Source: Anaerohalosphaeraceae bacterium (GTDB lineage Bacteria > Planctomycetota > Phycisphaerae > Sedimentisphaerales > Anaerohalosphaeraceae). Taken from it: 64,000 bases of DNA. The notes below the pieces were generated by a model. The model had not been told where the DNA came from and did no database searches. It saw nothing but the letters and a program-made list of their open reading frames with translations. A program made the position numbers and the translations under genes. Location of the stretch: contig JBBFLK010000001.1 in assembly GCA_037479115.1 (NCBI GenBank), positions 164,455-228,454 on the forward strand, in the 5' to 3' direction. This document shows positions 1-7,070 of this stretch, one piece after another. The number at the start of each line of letters is the position of its first letter. The first letter of the stretch is position 1.

Positions 1-1197
1 CTGCCGATTATGGCGGCAATGATTCTGCCCGGCGGGGTGAGCACAATCCCCAATGCGCCGTATCTGGCGGATATCGCCTCGTTCGAGACGCTGCTGGAGA
101 GCATGGGAGCCCGGGTCGAACGGACGGCCGACGGGGCCCTGCAGATTGACAGCGGGCCCCTGGATCGCCCCGTGGGGGAGTACGACATCGTGCGCAAGAT
201 TCGCGCCAGCATCTGCATTCTGGGGCCGCTTTTGGCTCGTTTCGGCAAGGCGCGGGTGTCGATGCCGGGCGGATGTGCCATTGGGGACCGGCCTGTGGAT
301 ATTCATTTGCGCGGGCTTCGGGCCCTCGGGGCCAAGATTCATCTGGAGCAGGGCTATATCGTGGCCGAGGCCCCGGCGGGCGGCCTGGTGGGGACGCAGA
401 TTTTTCTGGGCGGGCCGTTCGGAACGACCGTGCTGGGCACGGACAACGTGATGATGGCGGCGGTGCTGGCCAAAGGCACGACGGTGATTGAGTCGGCTGC
501 CTGCGAGCCGGAGGTGGCGGACCTGGCCAATTGCCTGAATGCAATGGGGGCAAAAATCAGCGGCATCGGCTCGCCGCGGCTGGTGATTGAAGGGGTCAGG
601 CATCTGAATCCCGTTTCCTATTCCGTAATCGGGGACCGGATCGAGGCGGGCACATTTATGGCGGCGGCGGCCATTACCCGCGGGTGTCTGCGAATTCGAA
701 ACTGCCCCATTCACCAGATGCTGGCGGTGACGGACCGGCTTCGCCATATCGGCCTGACGGTAGAGGAGGGGCCCGGAGAGTGCACAGTGCGCTACGAAGG
801 GCAGCTGCTTCCGGCCGATATTACCACGCAGCCGTATCCGGGATTTCCGACGGACCTGCAGGCGCAGTTTATGGCTCTGCTGGCGTTGGCCAGGGGAAAC
901 AGTGTGATTACGGAAAAAATCTTTCCGGACCGCTTTATGCATGTGGCGGAACTGAACCGGATGGCGGCGCATCTGCGCAAAGAGGGCTCCAGCGTGATTG
1001 TCGAGGGGGTGGAAAAGTTGATTGGCGCGCCGGTAATGGCCTCGGACCTGCGGGCCTCGGCGGCCCTGGTGCTGGCGGGCATGGCCGCCCACGGGCTGAC
1101 CACGGTGCAGCGGGTCTATCACATTGACCGGGGCTATGAAAAAATCGAGGAAAAGCTCAACCGAGTCGGGGCCAAAATCCGCCGACTTGCAGTGTAG
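1..1197 (+). CDS. murA: UDP-N-acetylglucosamine 1-carboxyvinyltransferase (5' end missing)
   Basis: This enzyme makes the first committed step of peptidoglycan synthesis, moving enolpyruvate from PEP to UDP-GlcNAc in the cytoplasm. The frame is open from base 1 (L-P-I-M-A-A, part of the family's N-terminal A-L-P-I-M-A-A stretch), so the true start lies roughly 20 codons upstream and the ATG at 10 is internal. The motif PGGCAIGDRPVD near 265-300 holds the catalytic cysteine that fosfomycin alkylates, so this is the Cys-type enzyme. The frame then runs without break to a TAG at 1195-1197, with the usual two-domain EPSP-synthase-like fold expected from length. murF and mraY follow within 4 kb, which fits a loosened cell-wall cluster. 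Confidence 0.96.
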   Translation: MPIMAAMILPGGVSTIPNAPYLADIASFETLLESMGARVERTADGALQIDSGPLDRPVGEYDIVRKIRASICILGPLLARFGKARVSMPGGCAIGDRPVDIHLRGLRALGAKIHLEQGYIVAEAPAGGLVGTQIFLGGPFGTTVLGTDNVMMAAVLAKGTTVIESAACEPEVADLANCLNAMGAKISGIGSPRLVIEGVRHLNPVSYSVIGDRIEAGTFMAAAAITRGCLRIRNCPIHQMLAVTDRLRHIGLTVEEGPGECTVRYEGQLLPADITTQPYPGFPTDLQAQFMALLALARGNSVITEKIFPDRFMHVAELNRMAAHLRKEGSSVIVEGVEKLIGAPVMASDLRASAALVLAGMAAHGLTTVQRVYHIDRGYEKIEEKLNRVGAKIRRLAV

Positions 1198-1232
1198 AAA
1201 TATTTCATGCCTTGTCTGATTGAGAGGGTGCT

Positions 1233-1427
1233 ATGGAGTGCAAGCAGGAAAAGAATCTGAAATTCTGCAGCTGTTCGTATCCCGGATGCAGCCGAAAAGG
1301 CATCTGCTGCGACTGCCTTCAATACCATTTAAAAAACCGCCAGTTGCCGGGCTGCTGTTTTCCACCGTCAGCGGAAAAGACCTATGACCGCAGTTTTGCG
1401 GCGTTTGCGAAGGCCTGGAATCTGTAA
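1233..1427 (+). CDS. small cysteine-rich DUF6485-like protein
   Basis: A 64-residue protein with seven cysteines in a CSCSYPGCSRKGICCDC core, followed by a Phe-Pro-Pro and a Tyr-Asp-Arg segment. I recognise this pattern as the DUF6485 type of small cytosolic proteins found in many anaerobes; the cysteines suggest a metal or Fe-S site, but the function is unknown. The start at 1233 has a GAGAGGG ribosome-binding site about 4-10 bases upstream. It lies 35 bases after murA on the same strand and may be cotranscribed with it. No signal peptide or membrane segment is visible. Confidence 0.8.
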   Translation: MECKQEKNLKFCSCSYPGCSRKGICCDCLQYHLKNRQLPGCCFPPSAEKTYDRSFAAFAKAWNL

Positions 1428-1451
1428 GAATTGTCTGCCGCTCCCTGCCCT

Positions 1452-2279
1452 TTAGTCAGGAAGGCCCTGCATCCATTCGGGCCAGGCGGGTTCAGGAGCG
1501 TTGGTGTCGCTTCCGCGGTGCCATTTCATCTTCCAGAGCTTCTTCAGCCCGTTCTGGTGAACTCCCAAATCCAGAAACAGGATATTGGTGCGCCCATCGT
1601 GACGGGCGATGGCGAAATGACGCATCTGGCGGCTTCCCCCGCCGGTCAGGTCGCAGTTGCTGAAATCCCCGTTTTTTTCAGGAGGCAGATTGTTGTTGTC
1701 CGGAAAGGCCCGAATCCACATGCTGTCCAGCACCAGCGGGATTTTGGAAGCACTTTCACCGACATCGAAGCGTCTCCAGTTCTTCGAGGTGGAGATGCCG
1801 TAAATTTCTTTTTCTGATGAAGAGACATGGCAGACCCAGCCGTTGATGCCGTAGCTGCCGAGGGCGATTGGTTCGGAGGAGTGAGGATACTGAATCGGGA
1901 AAGCGGCGAACGGCTGACCGAAATCGCTGGGAGGAATGGTGCCGGGCTGGGCGGCTGTCGGGCAGCAGCTTATGCTTTTGTTGGGGCCGGCGCTGACGGA
2001 GGAGGGGGAACCGGAAGGGCCTCGAGCGGTCTCGGAATAGGGCAGAAGCGAAATCATCCAGTCGCGGCTGTCTGCGGGCAGATAACCGTCATTGTCATTG
2101 GAATAGATAACCAGATAAATCCCCCACTGTTTGAGGTTGGATTGACAGGTGATGGTCTGAACCCTTCCCTGGGCCTTGAACAGAGAGGGGATAACGATTG
2201 CCAGCAGCAGTGCAATCAGAAACACTACTACGAGCAGTTCAAGGACTGTAAACCCGGTTTTGGAATACCGGCTGTTCAT
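1452..2279 (-). CDS. prepilin-type pseudopilin with H-x9-DG-like C-terminus
   Basis: A 275-residue secreted pseudopilin of the kind multiplied in Planctomycetota. Near the N-terminus, G-F-T-V-L-E-L-L is the prepilin peptidase site (cleavage after Gly, Glu at mature position 5), followed by one hydrophobic helix. The C-terminal half has R-H-x-A-I-A-R-H-D-G-R-T-N-I-L-F-L-D, which resembles the H-x9-DG region of the DUF1559 group. I place the start at 2279 rather than at the upstream in-frame ATG at 2330, because GGAGGATT sits directly before 2279 and the shorter form gives a normal prepilin leader. It stands alone, convergent with the DUF6485-like gene; no secretion ATPase or peptidase gene is nearby. 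Confidence 0.88.
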   Translation of the reverse strand: MNSRYSKTGFTVLELLVVVFLIALLLAIVIPSLFKAQGRVQTITCQSNLKQWGIYLVIYSNDNDGYLPADSRDWMISLLPYSETARGPSGSPSSVSAGPNKSISCCPTAAQPGTIPPSDFGQPFAAFPIQYPHSSEPIALGSYGINGWVCHVSSSEKEIYGISTSKNWRRFDVGESASKIPLVLDSMWIRAFPDNNNLPPEKNGDFSNCDLTGGGSRQMRHFAIARHDGRTNILFLDLGVHQNGLKKLWKMKWHRGSDTNAPEPAWPEWMQGLPD

Positions 2280-2545
2280 AATCCTCCGGCGCGATTCCGT
2301 CCTTTTTTTATCGCCCCTCTGCTGATTCATCGTATCGCAGGGTCAGGAGAAAATCAATAAGAAAATAAGGACTTTATATTATTATCATATATAGACAATA
2401 GTATATCTCCTATTAAGGTCTTATAATAACATGATTTTTTATCTATTTTAAAAGGGTTTCCTGATTTATTATATGCTTATTGACAGTATATATCGTCTAT
2501 AATAAGGAAAATTTAAAAAAAATTAGAAAATTTTGAAAAAGAGAC

Positions 2546-2575
2546 TTGAACTGCATAGGGAATATTCCGTAGAAT
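2546..2575 (+). promoter_or_regulatory. sigma70-type promoter of candidate small RNA
   Basis: TTGAAC at 2546-2551 and TAGAAT at 2570-2575 are separated by 18 bases, predicting a start near 2582. The only element downstream before the terminator at 2631-2670 is the candidate small RNA. Confidence 0.45.
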
Positions 2576-2581
2576 ATGTTA

Positions 2582-2670
2582 ACAAGATTACCCTCCTCCT
2601 CCTAATGCCAGGTTCTTCAACCTGGGAAAAAAGCAGCGGTTGCCTCCTTGCCGCTGCTTTTCTTTTTTTT
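2582..2670 (+). ncRNA. candidate orphan sRNA with C-rich anti-Shine-Dalgarno loops
   Basis: A transcript of about 85-89 bases would run from the predicted start near 2582 to the U-run of the terminator. It would have an open 5' part carrying four CCT repeats (2592-2603), a 7-bp hairpin (2608-2614 with 2619-2625, loop CTTC), and a terminal 9-bp hairpin whose loop contains CCTCCTT (2643-2649), the exact anti-Shine-Dalgarno sequence. Exposed CCUCC motifs in loops are the hallmark of many trans-acting regulatory RNAs that pair with ribosome-binding sites. No plus-strand gene lies upstream, so the terminator has no other obvious owner. Whether it is expressed is inference. Confidence 0.5.
2631..2670 (+). 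terminator. Rho-independent terminator
   Basis: AAGCAGCGG (2631-2639) pairs with CCGCTGCTT (2651-2659) around an 11-base loop, followed by a run of about 11 T interrupted by one C. It is an intrinsic terminator by every visible criterion. Confidence 0.85.
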
Positions 2671-2864
2671 AAAGTGTTTCAAAAAACATTTTTCTTTCAC
2701 TTATATAGGGAATAATACGGATGTTCTTGTCATCCCATTTCTGGTATGGTTCTTGCTGCCGTTCGAGGAAGAAGTCCATAGCACAGTGACAAATCTTTTG
2801 GTAGATTATGGGGTGTTCGAGCGGGCCAGGAATGATAGCGTATTTGGGAAAGCTGGGCAGTTGA

Positions 2865-4265
2865 ATGGAATCTCTGCGTTTATCGGAAATGTGCGAAGTC
2901 TTGCAGCATCCGTTTCCTGCGCAGGCGGAACGGATGATAACAGGGGTCAGCATTGATTCTCGTACCATTCAGCCGGGGGAGTGTTTTTTTGCTGTTCCGG
3001 GCGAGCGTTTTGACGGCCACGACTTTCTTCATCAGGCAGAGCAGAAAGGGGCGGCTTGTGCCGTCGTTCACAAAGAACTGCCGGCGGATTTAAAGATTCC
3101 GGTCATTCGCGTGGAGGATACGGTTCGTTCGCTGGGGCAGCTGGCGGCCTGGTATCGAAGACGGCTGAAGGCCCGGGTGATTGCAATTACCGGTTCCGTC
3201 GGCAAAACCACTACACGCCATCTGCTATTCGGCGTGCTGGGCCGTCATTTTCGGGCTCGGCAGGCCCCGAAAAGCTTTAACAATCAAATCGGTGTGCCGC
3301 TGACGCTTTTGTCCGCTCAGCCGGAGGATGAGATTCTTCTGGTGGAAATCGGGATGAATCATCCCGGCGAGATTGCCCCCTTGAGCCGGATGGCTGGTCC
3401 GGATATTGCCGTGATTACCCATATTGCGCCGGCCCATTTGGAGGGGATGGGTTCCATAGCGGCCATTATTCAGGAAAAAGCATCGATTCTGGAGGGACTT
3501 TCTTCTGAAGGAAGGGCCTACATCAACGGCGATATTCCCGAGTTGGTAAGTTATGTTCGACAAAATTATTCCCATCCGGTCATTACCGTCGGCGAAGGGC
3601 CTGATTGTATGGTTCGAGCGGAACGGCTGCACAGCTGCGGGACCAACGGCTGGCTGCAGCTGGAAGGGCAGACCATTCGGGTCCCGCTGGCCGGTATCGG
3701 TTCGCTTCGCAACAGTTTGATGGTATGGGCGGTTTGTCGGGATTTGGGCGTCCGTTTATCGGACTTTGCAGAGGCGATGAAGACGGTCACACCGGCGGAT
3801 ATGCGGATGCAGCTGGAGCATATCGGGCCGCTGACGGTGCTCAATGACTGCTACAATGCCAATCCGGCCTCGATGGAAAATGCCGTGGATTGTCTGGTGC
3901 GGATGGCTCAGTCGCAGGGACGGCGGAGCGTGTTTATCGCGGGGGATATGCTCGAACTGGGCAGTGAGAGCGACCCCCTGCACCGTCAATTGGGAAAGTT
4001 TGCCGCCGAACGCGGGGTCGGGGTAATTTTGGCGGCAGGCCGTTTCGCTCAGGCTTTGGCGGAAGGAGCGGCTCAAGCCGATAATCTTTCGGGCAGTACC
4101 GGTGTGCGTATTGCTTTTGGAACGGTGGAAGCCCTGTGCAATAATCTGCACTTTTATGTTCAGCCGGACGATATAATACTCATCAAGGCGTCCCGCTCCG
4201 TCCGTCTGGAACGAGTTGCGGAACGGCTGCGGGAGCTGTTCGCCGGACGACAGAGTGCCTCTTAG
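2865..4265 (+). CDS. murF: UDP-MurNAc-tripeptide--D-alanyl-D-alanine ligase
   Basis: This Mur ligase adds D-Ala-D-Ala to the UDP-MurNAc-tripeptide in the cytoplasm, using ATP. At 466 residues it has family length. The N-terminal domain carries S-I-D-S-R and an F-D-G-H-D-F segment. The central ATPase domain has the P-loop ITGSVGKTTTRH near residues 108-118, then S-F-N-N-Q-I-G-V-P-L and G-M-N-H-P-G-E-I, which distinguish MurF from MurE. The C-terminal domain begins with L-N-D-C-Y-N-A-N-P-A-S-M. The start at 2865 has only a weak upstream purine stretch, but it gives a normal MurF N-terminus. mraY begins 15 bases downstream, the classic murF-mraY order. Confidence 0.96.
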   Translation: MESLRLSEMCEVLQHPFPAQAERMITGVSIDSRTIQPGECFFAVPGERFDGHDFLHQAEQKGAACAVVHKELPADLKIPVIRVEDTVRSLGQLAAWYRRRLKARVIAITGSVGKTTTRHLLFGVLGRHFRARQAPKSFNNQIGVPLTLLSAQPEDEILLVEIGMNHPGEIAPLSRMAGPDIAVITHIAPAHLEGMGSIAAIIQEKASILEGLSSEGRAYINGDIPELVSYVRQNYSHPVITVGEGPDCMVRAERLHSCGTNGWLQLEGQTIRVPLAGIGSLRNSLMVWAVCRDLGVRLSDFAEAMKTVTPADMRMQLEHIGPLTVLNDCYNANPASMENAVDCLVRMAQSQGRRSVFIAGDMLELGSESDPLHRQLGKFAAERGVGVILAAGRFAQALAEGAAQADNLSGSTGVRIAFGTVEALCNNLHFYVQPDDIILIKASRSVRLERVAERLRELFAGRQSAS

Positions 4266-4280
4266 AAAACGAGGAAGAAA

Positions 4281-5426
4281 TTGATTTATCATCTTTGCGA
4301 ACTTTTACAGATTTACCGCATCGGTTTTTATGCCTATGAGGATGTTCTTTTTCGGGCGGTCATAGCGGCCCTGACCAGCTGGGGGCTGACATTCTGGATG
4401 GGGCCGAAGGTGATTCGCTGGCTGATGCGCAAGAAAATCGGCGACCGGCCTGAGTTTCATCATGCTGCTCTCAATGAACTGATGAAAGACCGCGCCAATA
4501 CCCCGACGATGGGCGGCATTATCATTCTGACCGGAATTTTAACCAGTACACTTCTGTGGTCCAAACTGACCAATCCGTTTATGCACAAGGCGGTGATTCT
4601 GGTGCTCTTCTTCGGCTGGATTGGGGGGCTGGATGATTACTGGAAGCTGACCGGAAAAATCGCCGGACAAAGCCGGGACGGTCTGCTGGCCTGGCAGAAA
4701 CTGGTTTATCAGCTGGGCGGCTCCTTCCTGGTAGCGTGGTTTTTGTATTCGGATATGAGGGAGCTGGAGGATGCGCGGCTTTTGTGGCTTCCGTTTTATA
4801 AGCACGGCATCCCGCTGGCGGGCTGGATGTTTGTGATCCTGTCGATGCTGTACATTACCGCCACGAGCAATGCGGTGAATCTGACGGACGGGATGGACGG
4901 ACTGGCCTCGGGCTGCATCGGGATTGTTTCGACGGTGCTGGTGATTCTCTGCTATATTGCCTCAGAGGCGATGGGACGGGCCACCACGATGACCTGGGCG
5001 GGATACCTGCTGCTGCCGCGGGTGCCCGGGGCGGGGGAGCTGTGCATTTTCTTTGCAGCGATTACCGGCTCCATTCTGGGTTTCTTGTGGTACAACTGTC
5101 ATCCGGCGCAGGTGTTTATGGGCGATATCGGGTCGCTGCCGCTGGGGGCGGCGATGGGCTATGGGGCGATTGTGACCCGTAATGAAATCCTGCTGCTGCT
5201 GATTGGAGGGGTCTTTGTCATGGAACTGGGCAGCGTGATTCTGCAAGTCGGCTATTTCAAATATACCAAATATAAATACTCGGCCGGACGCAAACTGTTT
5301 AAATGTGCACCGATTCATCACCATTTCCATTTGAGCGGCTGGTCGGAACCCCAGGTGGTAGTGCGGTTCTGGCTTCTGTCGATTGCGTTTGCGATTCTGG
5401 CGCTGGCGACTCTGAAACTGCGGTAA
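4281..5426 (+). CDS. mraY: phospho-N-acetylmuramoyl-pentapeptide transferase
   Basis: MraY transfers phospho-MurNAc-pentapeptide to undecaprenyl phosphate, giving lipid I at the inner face of the membrane. The protein (381 residues, about ten membrane helices) has T-P-T-M-G-G-I-I near residue 75, the Asp-Asp pair of DDYWK near 117, NLTDGMDGLASG near 200, the G-D-I-G-S-L motif, and the HHHFHLSGW metal and substrate loop near 346. Translation starts at a TTG at 4281 preceded by GAGGAAG; no in-frame ATG would keep the first helix. It sits between murF and a glycosyltransferase and is probably cotranscribed with both. Confidence 0.96.
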   Translation: MIYHLCELLQIYRIGFYAYEDVLFRAVIAALTSWGLTFWMGPKVIRWLMRKKIGDRPEFHHAALNELMKDRANTPTMGGIIILTGILTSTLLWSKLTNPFMHKAVILVLFFGWIGGLDDYWKLTGKIAGQSRDGLLAWQKLVYQLGGSFLVAWFLYSDMRELEDARLLWLPFYKHGIPLAGWMFVILSMLYITATSNAVNLTDGMDGLASGCIGIVSTVLVILCYIASEAMGRATTMTWAGYLLLPRVPGAGELCIFFAAITGSILGFLWYNCHPAQVFMGDIGSLPLGAAMGYGAIVTRNEILLLLIGGVFVMELGSVILQVGYFKYTKYKYSAGRKLFKCAPIHHHFHLSGWSEPQVVVRFWLLSIAFAILALATLKLR

Positions 5427-5430
5427 GACG

Positions 5431-7005
5431 ATGCAATCCAAAACACTCTTCTGGTCAGCAGGGGCGGTTCTTTTGGTTTTATCCTTCGGGTTTCAGGGGG
5501 TTCGCGGCATTTGGCAGCCCGACGAAGGATATTATATCGGAACGGCCGTCAATATGGATTTGAACCGGGATTATCTGGTTCCTCGACTCGGAGAAGAAAT
5601 CTTTCTGGACAAACCGCCTCTGCTGTATTGGGGTATTTTGGCCGGTCTGAAACTCTTCGGATACAGCGAATTTTCTGCACGGTTTTTCCTCGGACTGTGC
5701 TATGCACTCACCTGTTTGACAGTCTTTGAGCTCGGTCGGTCGTTCACGGGCCGTCTGCAGGATGGTTTTTCGGCTGCGATGGTTTATGCCACGATGATTC
5801 TTCCGTTTTCGGCGGCCAATTTTCTCACAATGGACACACCGCTGACGCTGTTTACAACCCTGTCGATGGCGGCTTTTTGGAAAAGCACCCGTCCGAAAGA
5901 GCCCCGAAAGACCCTTTGGAAAATCCTGTTGTGTGCGGCGGTCGGGCTGGGATTTCTGACCAAAGGGCCGGCGGTTCTGATTCCGTGCGGGGCGATGTTT
6001 GTTTATCTGCTCGTCCGCCGAGAAGTGATGGCCTATCTGCGGGGATGGTGGCTGCCCGCGGGGATATTGGTTTTCGCTCTTCTTGGTTTCAGCTGGTATC
6101 TTTTTGTGAGTTTGCGGATTCCCGGCGCAGCAAAGTATCTGTTTATCAGTCAGGTCTGGGGCCGGCTGGTTTCGGATGCGTATCAGAGAAATCCGGGTCT
6201 GAAGGGGGCTTTGATTTATCTGCCGGTTTTGCTGCTGGGGACCCTGCCGTGGAGTGTGGAGTGGTTCCGTCATCCCGATGGAATTCGGCGATTTTTCCGC
6301 TGGGAGGGGTGGAAGCGTCTGACCGCAAACCCTTCTTCTTTGTTTTTGGCCTGCTGGATTTGTGTTCCGATGACGGTGTTAACCTTGGCCAGTTCCAAAT
6401 TGGGACTTTATGCTCTGCCGGTGTTTCCGGCCCTGGCGTTGGCTTCGGCGCGGCTGATTCCGGCCTGGTTTGAAAAATCAACATGGATTCTTTCACCGGA
6501 GGGGCGGAAAGGGCTTGCTTTTGCTGCGATTTGGTGTGTTCTGCTTTTGGGTGTGCGGGCGGGAATGGGGTTTGTGCCGATTCGTAATGACTGCCGGGCT
6601 CTTTGGGAGGAGCTGAAGCCGTATTTGCCGAGCGGACAATATGAAATTGCAGCCGTCGGGGAACGGGTGGACGGTCTTTGGTTTTACGGGGCAATGGAAG
6701 TCGAAAATATCTCCCGGGACGATACACCTTATCCTGCTTTTATGTTGTCGGAAACGATGGAAGAGGAAGTTCAGGAGATGCGGGAGGATGTTTTTCCTCA
6801 TTTGTTTCTGCTTCCGAATTCCAAATCCCTGCCGAAAATAAAAACGGCTTTGGAACGAAGCGGCTGGAGGATAGAGGAGATTCCCCTCCTGCACGGCCGC
6901 CGGCTGCTGATCTGCACTCCGCCTGAGAATCGGCTGGAAGTTGTGCAGCCGGTTGATTCATCTTCAGCGAGTTCTTTTTCAAAGCCGGCCGCCTCTGCGG
7001 AATAA
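5431..7005 (+). CDS. family-39-type membrane glycosyltransferase
   Basis: A 524-residue polytopic membrane protein of the ArnT/PMT superfamily, which moves a sugar from a polyprenyl-phosphate donor to a protein or lipid on the outer face of the membrane. W-Q-P-D-E-G-Y-Y at residues 28-35 is the first-loop Asp-Glu motif of these enzymes, and L-D-K-P-P-L-L-Y-W follows near residue 70. About ten to twelve hydrophobic segments extend to residue 380, with a soluble C-terminal tail. It starts four bases after mraY and ends convergent with the GH2 gene. The acceptor cannot be told from sequence; lipid A, a glycoprotein or an envelope glycan are all possible. Confidence 0.85.
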   Translation: MQSKTLFWSAGAVLLVLSFGFQGVRGIWQPDEGYYIGTAVNMDLNRDYLVPRLGEEIFLDKPPLLYWGILAGLKLFGYSEFSARFFLGLCYALTCLTVFELGRSFTGRLQDGFSAAMVYATMILPFSAANFLTMDTPLTLFTTLSMAAFWKSTRPKEPRKTLWKILLCAAVGLGFLTKGPAVLIPCGAMFVYLLVRREVMAYLRGWWLPAGILVFALLGFSWYLFVSLRIPGAAKYLFISQVWGRLVSDAYQRNPGLKGALIYLPVLLLGTLPWSVEWFRHPDGIRRFFRWEGWKRLTANPSSLFLACWICVPMTVLTLASSKLGLYALPVFPALALASARLIPAWFEKSTWILSPEGRKGLAFAAIWCVLLLGVRAGMGFVPIRNDCRALWEELKPYLPSGQYEIAAVGERVDGLWFYGAMEVENISRDDTPYPAFMLSETMEEEVQEMREDVFPHLFLLPNSKSLPKIKTALERSGWRIEEIPLLHGRRLLICTPPENRLEVVQPVDSSSASSFSKPAASAE

Positions 7006-7070
7006 TCGGAAGGCACAATGTCCGTCTGTGCAATGAACCTGCCCGGCGGACCTAAAGAGTTTGGCCGTTT

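Larger units (their letters stand above)
2280..2864. other. AT-rich intergenic region with an orphan small RNA
   Basis: This 585-base gap between the minus-strand pseudopilin and murF is much richer in A and T than its surroundings, especially 2345-2535. It must hold the pseudopilin promoter. On the plus strand it carries a promoter-like pair, two hairpins and a strong terminator (listed separately) without a supported protein gene. From 2700 to 2864 I see only the leader of murF and no clear promoter. Confidence 0.7.

Noticed and set aside
2480-2503. Perfect TTGACA (2480-2485) and TATAAT (2498-2503) on the plus strand
   Set aside because: Only 12 bases separate the two hexamers, too few for a sigma70 promoter; in such AT-rich DNA the match is likely chance.
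2533-2715. 60-codon open frame in the murF upstream gap
   Set aside because: It runs through both hairpins and the terminator, has no family-like sequence, and the terminator would stop its transcript.
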